Assembly (NCBI GenBank): GCA_023213395.1
Contig: CM041465.1
Location: 247,697,741-247,761,740 of the forward strand
Direction: 5' to 3'
Length of the DNA stretch: 64,000 nt
DNA from: Cycas panzhihuaensis
Lineage: Eukaryota > Cycadophyta
In this document: one piece after another, positions 21,565 to 30,361 of the stretch
How the letters are laid out: each line of letters starts with the position of its first letter
Numbering within the stretch: the first letter of the stretch is position 1
The notes under the pieces: generated by a model
Told to the model about the DNA's origin: nothing
Seen by the model: only the letters and a program-made list of their open reading frames with translations
Database searches by the model: none
Made by a program: the position numbers and the translations under genes

Positions 21565-23756
21565 ATTGGAAAAAGTGTTGAGGTTTGATTGTAGATTGAA
21601 GGTGATTGGAAAAATAATCACTTAGTAAAAGGTACTAATCATGTTAACAGATATAATTCAAGAAGGCATTCTAGTATGCATTAATTGTATTTAAGAAAAA
21701 AATCATGTGTTTGTAAACAGATTGAATAAACAAACAACTTCTTAAAATGTTGCCTTAAGGCCCTTTTGATAAGCGATTCTTTTTGAGAAATAGTCCCCCT
21801 TTGATAAATAGTCCCCCTTTGATAAATAAATTAGTTTCCCTTATTCTAAACAAATGAAAAGTCCCTATTTAATAAACAATCCCCTTTTTGATAGAAAAGA
21901 ACATCCCTTTCAAAATAAAAAATCTCCTTTAATTGAAAAATAAGCAGTTCTCTTTAAAAATAAGTATTCACTTAAAAAGGTTTAAGTTCCAAGAATATTA
22001 ATAAAGTATGAAATTAAAGCAATTAATTATCTTTTGAAATTGATTTTGTTAAGTGCTTTAAGATGATAATAATGTTGAAGATGTGAAACTAGTATATAAA
22101 GATGTATTTTGCCAAAAAAAGTCTATATATACACTATCTAAAAAACTTTATAGTAAGGAGGAGTTAAAAGGGGAGGAGATTTTGTTTATATATTAATTAT
22201 AATAGATAAATTAATCTTTAACAATAAAGTGTGAAGGGGGGTACTAATGTAATAAATGTATTACATTATAGTGGGGGGGGGTATTTGATTATATCAAAAT
22301 ATAATAAGGGAAAAGGGGGTGTTGATTAAATTAAAATCAAAACATGATAGAAAAAGGGGGCTATATTTGATTTAATTTAAGTCAAAATATAATAAAATGG
22401 GGGGGGGGGTGTTGATTTAATTTAAATCAACATATGATAAAACAGGGGGGGGCTTAAGTTTCATTTAAATCAAAATGTGACAAGGGTTTAGGTTTTATTA
22501 AAGTATAATAAACAAGGGAGGGATTAAGTTTTTATTTAAATTAAAGTATAAAAGGGGGGTCGTTAATTAAAATTTAATCTTAAAGGTTATAACATAGTTA
22601 TATATATATATATATATATAACGTGAAAAAAAGGAAATTAAAAGGCATGGACGCGGACCGGACGAGTTATTCGATTTATAAAAATAAAATGGATTTTTAA
22701 AAAATATTGGGGTCCGAGGGGGGGTTAGGGCGTAAGAAACCCTACCTGGTTCGACACTTCACGTCGAGGCAGCAACGTCACTCTGTTGCAGGTTGATCGA
22801 GGAGGCGTCTTCGACCGATTTGTGGAGGTGACAACGGTGGTGGCGTCTCTCCGCGCAGCGTGTTACCAGATCCAGGTGCCCGTTCTCTGTGATTGGTTCG
22901 CTAACCATAACCTTGTATGGCTCTCTGTGTGTTCTCTTCGAGGCAGCGGCGCTCTGTTTTATCACGGCTTTCTCTAGTGCACGAATCTCCTGAGTAAAGG
23001 CGTTCATCTGACCATTATTTCGGAGGCCTTCCACAAGGCGTCGGAAAAGGCGATGGAGGTTTTCTTCAACTTCGTAAGAGCGGCGGCTACATCTGACGAG
23101 GAACCAACGTCCGGCGATGATCAGATGCTCCCTTCGTAGATTCTTGGTAGTCAGAGGCGACAGAAGGCGGTTTTGCAAAACCAACGCCTATGGGAATCGG
23201 CTGGCTCTGCTTCCGCGGGGAGGAATTATTAGTATTATGGAGCGCTGCCACAATCCGTAGGCTCACACCTTCTGAATCTCTCTTCTCCCAGCCTCTCGGC
23301 CGGCATTATAGTGCCTCCAGGTCTTTGGTGGGAGATCTAATATTTCTTGTGGGTGGTATAGCTAGTAGCCCCAGTGTGAAGGGATTCACCGTCAGGGATG
23401 GATATCCAGGAAGATCTGGACTCACACCAAATTCCAAAAACCCTCAAGGCCCAACTGCAAGGATTGAATTGAAGAAGACACCTTGTTCTTCAAGAGGCAA
23501 CAAACCAACATGCAGACTAGGAAGAGTGGTGCCCATTTCCACAAAACTTGAGGGGAAGGATGAATGTAAGTGATCAGAAGATGAAGATCAACTTCTTGGA
23601 AGTTCTGACAAGCAAAGTGAAGAGCTTGCTGCATCAGACAAGGCTATTGGTGTAACTGACTAAGGAAACCTGTTGAGTAGCTTCTATGATGCTATTTTCC
23701 CTGAGAATCACTTTGAAAACACCATTCTTGTGGGACCATCTCTGTAAAACATGTGT
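21565..23756 (-). other. copia-3 leader (2.2 kb)
   Basis: Untranslated leader between primer site and gag, in three compositional zones. 21770-21960 repeats AGTCCCCCTTTGATAAA on the plus strand. 22220-22620 is AT-rich with regularly spaced G tracts and ends in (TA)n at 22602-22620. 22740-23400 is strikingly G+C- and CpG-rich and contains a 141-codon sense frame. It has no counterpart in the other copia leaders here. Confidence 0.75.
22759..23184 (-). CDS. Unrecognised 141-codon frame in the copia-3 leader
   Basis: Sense-strand frame beginning MVLQNRLLSPLTTKN. It contains a charged, probably helical stretch (VEENLHRLFRRLVEGLR, then QEIRALEKAVIKQ). I recognise no family. It sits in the only G+C-rich part of the element, with 39 of 60 bases G or C at 22801-22860. 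It could be part of a host gene carried by the element, a leader frame, or chance, since stops are rare in G+C-rich DNA. A 127-codon frame on the opposite strand (23190-23573) is equally unrecognised. Confidence 0.25.
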   Translation of the reverse strand: MVLQNRLLSPLTTKNLRREHLIIAGRWFLVRCSRRSYEVEENLHRLFRRLVEGLRNNGQMNAFTQEIRALEKAVIKQSAAASKRTHREPYKVMVSEPITENGHLDLVTRCAERRHHRCHLHKSVEDASSINLQQSDVAAST

Positions 23757-23768
23757 GCTCTGATACCA
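23757..23768 (-). promoter_or_regulatory. Primer binding site, copia-3
   Basis: The minus strand reads TGGTATCAGAGC, the exact plant tRNA-Met type site, directly adjoining the LTR. Confidence 0.92.
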
Positions 23769-24205
23769 TGTGAGAATAGAGGCACATGTACAACGTTAAC
23801 AGGATCTACAAATGCAAGTAATAACAGGAAATAACACTGCACAAGTACACATTATTTTGATAGGTGGAAAACCCCTTCTGGGGAAGAAAAACCACCTCCT
23901 AAATCTAATTTATTAATAAAGAATTAAAACCATGATACAAAACCACCAACACCCAAAACCAGCCTTTAATCAGGCATTTGGACAGACCTCCTAGATTCTT
24001 GGAACCCACTCCATGAATCTAGGAGATGAATAAATACTATGGAGGTTCGTTGGAATGCAGTTCTGCATTTCAACGACCATCCACAAATTAATAAAATAAA
24101 CATAAGTTTGAACATTAGAATCACTTAAATTACATATTAGACATGTGACTAAATAATAACATAAAGAAACATAAAGTTTACATTATATCATCTAACATCC
24201 TAACA
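23769..24205 (-). repeat. 5' LTR of copia-3
   Basis: 437 bp, plus-strand ends TGTGAGAATAG and CATCCTAACA. The 10 bp extra over the other LTR is a short duplication of ACATAAAGAA near 24160. TSD ATTTT follows. Confidence 0.94.
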
Positions 24206-25617
24206 ATTTTGCCTAGGTCACTAGGCTACAATAGATTGGAACAATGCAAGCTTATACTAAACAATTTCAAGTTTTGCACAACTTGGTTGAAGCTAATATC
24301 AACAAATGGCAATTAGCAGAGGTCTACGTCGTAGGGCTTAAAGGGAATATTAGGTACTGCTTGAAGACTTTAGATGTAAGCTTTCTTAGCAATACCATTT
24401 TCCATGCAACGAATATTGAGGCAGAATATAGAGAGAACATGCAAAGCTTTATTTGCCAAGCCCATTTTTTGAGACAATGCGACCTGTAGTTCGTACCGAA
24501 TTGGACATAATTTGAAACTAAAGCAAGGGCTTCCTATGACTAAAAAAAAGAAAGATCAATTATCAAGGGTTGAACACATTAGAAATGGAACTTGTTTCTG
24601 TTGCAGTGGAAAATACAACAAGGATCATAAATGTCCACCCAAGAAGATGTTTATGATAAGCAATGAAGAAGAAAATATTCCTGAAGAAGTTGTTGAAGAA
24701 ATTGTGGAAGAAGAAGCTATGGGCAATGAAGATGAAGCTGAGTTGGGCAACTCCTAAAAACCAATCTGGATAACGTTCAAATATCTCTCCAGGCAATTAT
24801 AGGGGAAGTACACATACCCCATACCTTACGATTCTCAAGGATGATAAAAAATGCGGAAGTTTCAATCTTGGTAGATAGTGGGGGTACTCATAACTTCATA
24901 AATCGGCCTACAACAAACAAGTTAGGGCTTTCAGTTAAGCCACTTAATGTATTCCAGGTGGCTATCGCAAATGGAAAAGCCATGCCTCGTGGCGAATACT
25001 ATCAGCAAGTAAATCTACGAATTGTTGATTACTCAACTTCGATCGATATGTTTGTCATGCCAATTGGAGGAATTGACATGGTTTTAGGAGTCTAATGGCT
25101 ACAAACCTTAGGTAACATTGTTACCAACTACTAAGCGTGTTTCATGTGCTTTCACCATAAGGGGCATAAATACAAGCTACAAGCTCTAAAGGTACTTCCC
25201 ATGCAAATGATGTCATCACAGCGAATTGAAAAACTACTGCAAAAGAATCCCACTTCTTTCATGCTTTATTGTTACAAGATAATTGTCAAGGAAGCTTCGT
25301 TTGAGGTTCAAACACTCATTGATCAGTATAGTAGGGTGTCTGAAGAGCTCCCTTCCAAGCTACCTCCAAGTCGTGGGTGTGAACATGCCATTGAATTAGC
25401 TCCACAATCAACACCAGTTAACATTAGGCCATATCGACACTTGTTTCACTTTAAACAGGAGATTGAACACATTAAGCATGAACTCTTACGGCAGGGTATC
25501 ATCACTCACAACACTAGTCCGTTCGCCTCTCCGGTCATACTCTCTAGGAAGAAGCATGGATCATATCGAATGTGCGGTGATTATCGAGCTCTTAATAAGA
25601 TAACCATTAAGAATAGA
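24206..25617 (+). pseudogene. gypsy-2 gag part 2, protease and RT N-terminus
   Basis: Gag resumes (AYTKQFQVLHNLVEANI from 24247). It carries a chromovirus-type zinc knuckle, CFCCSGKYNKDHKC, at 24593-24634 (C-x2-C-x7-H-x-C), then a Glu-rich tail. The protease has VDSGGTHNFINRP with the catalytic Asp at 24874-24876, and GGIDMVLGV before a stop at 25093. RT begins about 25400: TSPFASPVILSRKKHGSYRMCGDYRALNKITIKN. At 25618 gypsy-3 interrupts the codon series; the next residues (YPIPHINDLL) are at 40181. Only a few stops occur, so this half is better preserved than the rest of gypsy-2. Confidence 0.9.
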
Positions 25618-25923
25618 TGGTAGGATACTACTCCTTTAATAACAACAACACACTAGCACAGCGCCCAAATAACACCAAAAGAGAGCACTCATATTGTAAT
25701 ACCCTTCGAGGGGGCAACTTCCTAATTATATACAATAGCAATGATATTCAAGATAGCCACTCTAAGGATTACATGAATACATATAGGGCTCTATGGCCAC
25801 TACACAACCTCCTACTTATACATGTGAGATATTAAGAAGAGAGAAGAAATAGAAGATAAGAGAGAGAAGTAGAAGATATAAGAGAATATAAGAGAAGGTA
25901 AATTAGGGGTTGGATCCCTAACA
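25618..25923 (-). repeat. 3' LTR of gypsy-3
   Basis: 306 bp; plus-strand ends TGGTAGGATAC and CCCTAACA. It includes a purine-rich GAGAGAAG tract at 25830-25915. Confidence 0.92.
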
Positions 25924-25946
25924 AGTTACCACCCCCCCCCCCCTTA
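25924..25946 (-). promoter_or_regulatory. Polypurine tract of gypsy-3 with expanded G run
   Basis: The plus strand shows about 13 consecutive C from 25931, so the sense strand has a long G run followed by TGGTAACT before the LTR. Confidence 0.75.
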
Positions 25947-25959
25947 AAAAAGCTTTGCC

Positions 25960-27429
25960 TCAAAGCTTGCTGATCTCAAGATGCTCATGGATAAATTGCC
26001 CATTCTCTCAGGTTGCATCTTCTTGTGGCAGTTGTTTCTATTTGATGAGATACTCAATGATTTGTCTAGATCATAGATGTCGGATTCTTCTATTGATGAT
26101 GCATTCTAGAATGAGTTGAAGTTGCTCTTCCTCGTTTAAGATAGGTAATTTTATTTGAACTTGTACCTGCTACCCAATTACCCTCTTAAGACATGAAACA
26201 TAAAAGACATTATGGATCCTTGATGGTGGTGGTAAGTCCAATGCATATGCAACTTCACCAATCTTCTTGAGAATTTTGTAAGGTCAATAAAATTGGGGTT
26301 GTAATTTATGTTGTCGATCCCGTTTGAGAGATGCCTGCTTGTATAGTTGCAGCCGTAAGTATACCCAATCACCTGGTTGAAATAGTTGTTAACTTTGCCC
26401 TTTATTTGCTTGTTGTTTCATTCGCTTTTGTGCAAGATTCAAATTTTCTTTGAGTAGCTTGAGGATTTTTGTTGTTTGGTGGATGTGGTCCTTGACTGCT
26501 TGAACCTTAGAACTGATTATGGCATAATTCTTAAGTGTGGGTGGTTCATAGCTATATAATGTTTGGAATGGAGTCATTCTTGCTCATGCATGATACGTTG
26601 TATTATACCACCATTTTGCTAAGGGAAGCCAATGATGCCATTGGCCTTGCTTGTCTGAAGCATAACAATGAAGGTATCATTCAAAGCACTCATTGACCAC
26701 CTCAGTTTGACCATCTATTTGTCAATGGTAGGATGAGCTCATTGTTAGTCTAGTACCGAGCAGATAGAAGAGTTTCGTTTAGAAGTTGCTAGTGAACTTG
26801 GGGTCCTGATTACTGACTATGCGTTTGGGCATGTTATGCAACCTGTGTATATCCTTTAAAAAGATCTCAACAATTTACTTTGCCTTATATGTGGCTTGGA
26901 TGCCACATAAATGAGCATATTTAGTTAGCCTATCAACAATCTCAAGTATAGCATCTTTTCCTTCAAACTTGGGCAAACCCATGATGCAGCCCATGGAAAT
27001 TTCTTTCAATCATTGATTTGGTATGGGAAGTGGTTGCAGCAGTCTTAGGGACTTGATTGTTTCTGTCTTATGTCATTGACAAACGTCACATGAGGAAACA
27101 TATCGCTTTACATCTCCTTTTTGGCCTTTCTAAAAGAAAGATTGTTTTAAGCAGTGGTATGTCCATAGGAAACCTGAGTGACCTGCTCTTGGAGAGGTGT
27201 ATGCATCATGCAAAATTTGTTCCTTGAGGCTAGAATGAGGCCATATATATATCCTATTCTTGTACCAAAGAATATTTGTGGACCATGTGTAGTGGGTTGA
27301 GTGCCCTATCCCACCTTGAAGGTCTTGAATGATCTACTTTGTAAAGGGGTCCTGATCCCATTCTTACTTAGTGATCGTTATCCAAAAGGGATTGACCATG
27401 GTGATGGAATATAGTGTAGAGCCTTCTTC
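25960..27429 (-). pseudogene. gypsy-3 integrase and chromodomain (broken)
   Basis: Reading leftward from 27429: EEGSTLYSITMVNPFW (RNase H to integrase linker), the zinc finger (HSGFLWTYH...CDVC, about 27090-27200), the integrase core, ARMTPFQTLYSYEPPTLK (about 26577), the GDWVYLRLQLYKQ-like C-terminal domain, and a chromodomain at about 25990-26110 (IIEYLIKWK-like, QEDATWE). The first catalytic Asp is Gly (SMGCIMGLPK) and the second is Asn (VSNQDPKF), but the Glu is kept (DGQTEVVNE). Many stops; inactive. Confidence 0.85.
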
Positions 27430-27966
27430 TAAAGCGATGTAGTTCTATCTTTATAGCAATTTTCCTTAAAACACAAATAATAATCCACTGAAAAGGCAAA
27501 AACCTAGATACTATGCAACAGAAGATTAACAAGGAAAAGGAATTCCAGAAACCACAGAAGGAAATAATGATATTTATTATCAAACAATACCAAAAATAGA
27601 GCGAATTACAACAAAAATACCAATCTTTTCCTTAAAAGTGAGTTTCCCTCTTCGAGGCGAGGAGCCCTCCAAACTGTAGCCCCCAAATGGGCAAGCTAAT
27701 TGCAAACCAAGACCAAAAATATTCAGTCACAAGAATCTCCAAAAGATGGTTTGGGATGAGGCCCAAACTCCCTATTTATAGTGGTCAAAATCCCTCAAAT
27801 AGAGGTCGACCAAACAGGATGATATTCTCCTTAATATTGTGCCCAATAGAAGTCGGCCAGAGGATGAGATATTCCTCCTGACATTCTTTGATGAAGTCAG
27901 CCTTACCTGCAAGTGTTATTCCCAGCTAGTATTTAAATAACTTGAGGGGATTCCTTAGGAACAATA
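27430..27966 (-). repeat. Solo LTR of a gypsy element, inside gypsy-3
   Basis: 537-bp LTR with a target duplication TCTTC (27425-27429, 27967-27971). It is related to the gypsy-4 LTR at 61925-62509: both share TAATAATCC-type A-rich stretches, CAAATGGGC-AGCTAATTGCA and AAGATGGTTTGGGATG. The terminal dinucleotides are TA..TA rather than TG..CA, one transition at each end. Removing it and one TCTTC restores the gypsy-3 frame ALSRKEEGSTLYSI, which proves it is an insertion. Confidence 0.88.
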
Positions 27967-27971
27967 TCTTC

Positions 27972-29788
27972 CTTGCGAGACAAAGCACCAACCACTATAT
28001 TATCCTTCCTTTTTTGTATATGATTTCAAAATCAAAAGCTTGCATTTTGGTGACCTATTTTTGTTGGTCCTCAAATGTTGTCCGTTGAACTAGGAAATAT
28101 TTTAAGCTGTCATGGTCTATTTTAATTTGGAAATGTGTCCTTAGTAAATATTGTCACCATTTCTTAACTACATGGAGAATTGCTAATATCTCCTTATCAT
28201 AGGTGGATTTGACATAATCCCTAGGTGTAAGTTGACAACTTTCAAAGGCTAGAGGTTTCCCTTCTTGCATTAAGACTGCCCCAATGCCTTGCCCTGATGC
28301 GTCACATTCAATGGTAAAGGTCTTTGCAAAGTTTGGTGTTGCAAGGACTAGAGTGGTAGTTAAAGCCACCTTTAAGTGTTCAAATGCTTCCAAGGCCTTT
28401 CCAATGAAAAGAATCCTTTTTTAATAGGTTGATTAAAGGGGAAGCAATCTTTACACAACCCTAAACAAATTTTTGATAATATCATATGATTCTTCAGAAT
28501 CCACGAAGACCCTTGATGTTTTTGGGTTTAGGTTAGTTTGTGATTACAATTTTCTTAGGATCCACCTTGACTTCTTGGGAAATAATATGGCCCAAATATT
28601 CTATTTTTGTTTGCCCAAATTGACACTTTGATTTTTTGGCATAAAGTTGGTTGTCTACAAGCACCCGTAATGTGTTATCAACATATTGAAGATGGTCTTC
28701 GCAAGTGTGATTGAAGATCAAAATGTCATCAAAGAAGACTAACACAAACTTTCTTAAGTAACGCTGAAAGAGTTTGTTCATAAGTCCTTGAAAGGTGGAT
28801 GGGGCATTAATTAGGCCAAATGGCATGACTAAAAATTCATAATGCCCTTCATGTGTACCAAATGTCGTCTTGTGAACATCCTCTGCCTTGATCCTAATCT
28901 GATGGTATCCTTATTGCAAGTCCAATGATGTGGAAAATGTTGCTCCATGGAACTCATATAAGACTTTATCAATGATTGGTATAGGAAATTTATCCTTAAT
29001 GGTTATCTTATTGAGCTTGTGGTAAGCTACGCACATGCGAAATAAGCCATCCTTTTTTCTTATTAAAATCACTGGGGTGGAAAAGATACTTTTACTTTCC
29101 CTAATAGTATTGGCATTAAGGAGTTCTTGAACTAGTTGTTCAATTTCATTCTTTTGTTGGTAGGGGTACCAATATGGTTAAATATAGGGAGGATTGCTTC
29201 CATCTACTAGGTCAATGTGGTGATCTTGGTCATATGTTGGGGGGAGACCTTAAGGAATATCCCGAAAGACCTAGTTGTGGTGGTGAAGCACCAATTTTAA
29301 GTCATTTGGGAGCCATCATCTTGGAGAACGTCCCTTTCCATTGGAAGTTCTTGACCTTCCAGAGCATAACATTTGGCAATGATCCCTACACCACCCCTTT
29401 TAATAAGCCTCTCCATACAGTGTGAACTAATGATTTGGGTTGGGGGAGGAATGATCCCTTTCAATTGACAGTCAATCCTTTTAGAACTAAATCGGATGAA
29501 GAGCTCCTGCATATTTAGTTGAATGGTCCTTAGTGGTTTGATCCATTGTATCCCTAGTACAACATCGACTCCTCCAACGAGAATGGCATATATGGAAGTG
29601 GAGAGTTGATAGTCACCCATTTGCAACTTGATGATGTGGCATTTTTTCCCACAAGAGAGTGTCCCTCCATTAGCCACCATAACCTAGAAAATTTTGATAG
29701 GATATGGAAAACAATTGAGTTCTTCAGCAAGTTTCCGATTAATGAAATTGTGGGTGCTCCCAGAATCTATACCCAATAAGTTTGAGTG
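27972..29788 (-). pseudogene. gypsy-3 protease-RT-RNase H (broken)
   Basis: Read from 29788 leftward. The protease GIDSGSTHNFINRK has its catalytic Asp at 29765-29767 and GGVDVVLGIQWI near 29570. [15 protein letters not shown] at 28826, with the catalytic FFDDILIF intact at 28725-28736. RNase H: LATPNFAKTFTIECDASGQGIGAVLMQEG at 28154-28393, then the end of the domain, GALSRKE, at the solo LTR boundary. Copia-2 interrupts the element 7-8 codons upstream of the protease active site. Stops and frame changes are scattered, mainly in the RT N-terminal half (28830-29290). Confidence 0.87.
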
Positions 29789-29874
29789 TTTATTGTTAAA
29801 CCTTATGTTTACATGTTAAGATTATGTACTTTATTTTTTATGTAATATTTGTACTTTTGTACTTTAGGGGTGAC

Positions 29875-29892
29875 TTATCACTTAAGTGATAA
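29875..29892 (+). promoter_or_regulatory. 18-bp perfect palindrome in family-A LTR (U3)
   Basis: TTATCACTTAAGTGATAA, about 80 bp into the LTR and upstream of the TATA box. Identical in all four family-A LTRs of this window (2723-2740, 29875-29892, 37136-37153, 63541-63558). A dimeric factor site is one reading. Confidence 0.6.
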
Positions 29893-30019
29893 AGTGCACA
29901 CCCACATTCTTTCTAGTGACACAACATTGTCACTAAAGGGCCAAATGGACCCCCATGCACTTTTGCTCACTTGAGATCCCTAAAAGGACACGTCCTACAT
30001 GAAAGGCATGTACCTTGGA

Positions 30020-30039
30020 TGTTTGACACTTGTCAAACA
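30020..30039 (+). promoter_or_regulatory. Inverted repeat upstream of the LTR TATA box
   Basis: TGTTTGACA-CT-TGTCAAACA, perfect 9-bp arms. In the LTR at 37055 and in the right-edge LTR (63390-63415) the arms reach 12 bp (GGATGTTTGACA and its complement). It lies about 30 bp before the TATA box at 30069-30076. Confidence 0.6.
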
Positions 30040-30068
30040 TCTAATGCCTTAAGTCTCTCCTTTCACTC

Positions 30069-30076
30069 TATATAAT
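30069..30076 (+). promoter_or_regulatory. TATA box of copia-2 LTR
   Basis: TATATAAT, conserved in every family-A LTR here and in the same relative place in copia-1. It marks the likely start of the genomic RNA shortly downstream. Confidence 0.7.
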
Positions 30077-30349
30077 GAGACCTCTCCTCATTGGTCTCAT
30101 ATAGAGTTGGAGTTGTATTGTTATGCTGTCAGTTTGCTAATCAAACTGTTTATTCATTTGGAGGTTGGACCAATTCCAACCCGACACATTTGGTATCATT
30201 TTCTTGCTCCTTCATTTTCATGCTTTGTCTTGCTTATGTTTTTCATCTTAAGAGTATCATACTTGTTAGCATTTAGTGCTTTCTAGAACTAGAGTGGACC
30301 TAGCTTCTAGATCTTGGGATTGTGAGGCCATTAGGCCCCTTTTCACATT

Positions 30350-30361
30350 TGGTATCAGAGC
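30350..30361 (+). promoter_or_regulatory. Primer binding site, copia-2
   Basis: TGGTATCAGAGC, the exact plant initiator tRNA-Met type, two bases after the LTR. Confidence 0.93.

Larger units (their letters stand above)
16867..24205 (-). mobile_element. copia-3: full-length Ty1/copia, the youngest insertion
   Basis: 7339-bp minus-strand element with LTRs of 427 and 437 bp and a perfect target duplication ATTTT (16862-16866, 24206-24210). It interrupts gypsy-2 gag. The LTRs differ by nine substitutions, all transitions, plus one 10-bp insertion (about 2%). Order on the minus strand: LTR, primer site, a 2.2-kb leader, gag, protease, integrase, RT, RNase H, LTR. All catalytic motifs are recognisable, but stops and frameshifts break the polyprotein. 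Confidence 0.95.
29794..30347 (+). repeat. 5' LTR of copia-2
   Basis: 554 bp, TGTTAAACC to TTTTCACA. It contains two strong palindromes and a TATA box, annotated separately. Confidence 0.95.

Noticed and set aside
22602-22620. The short (TA)n run as a regulatory TATA element
   Set aside because: Simple repeat within the transcribed leader; no other promoter feature nearby.
23190-23573. A 127-codon plus-strand frame in the copia-3 leader
   Set aside because: Antisense to the element, no recognisable domain, and long frames are expected by chance in this G+C-rich patch.
30091-30276. A 61-codon frame repeated at 37354-37539
   Set aside because: Both lie entirely within the two LTRs of copia-2; repetition reflects LTR identity, not a gene.
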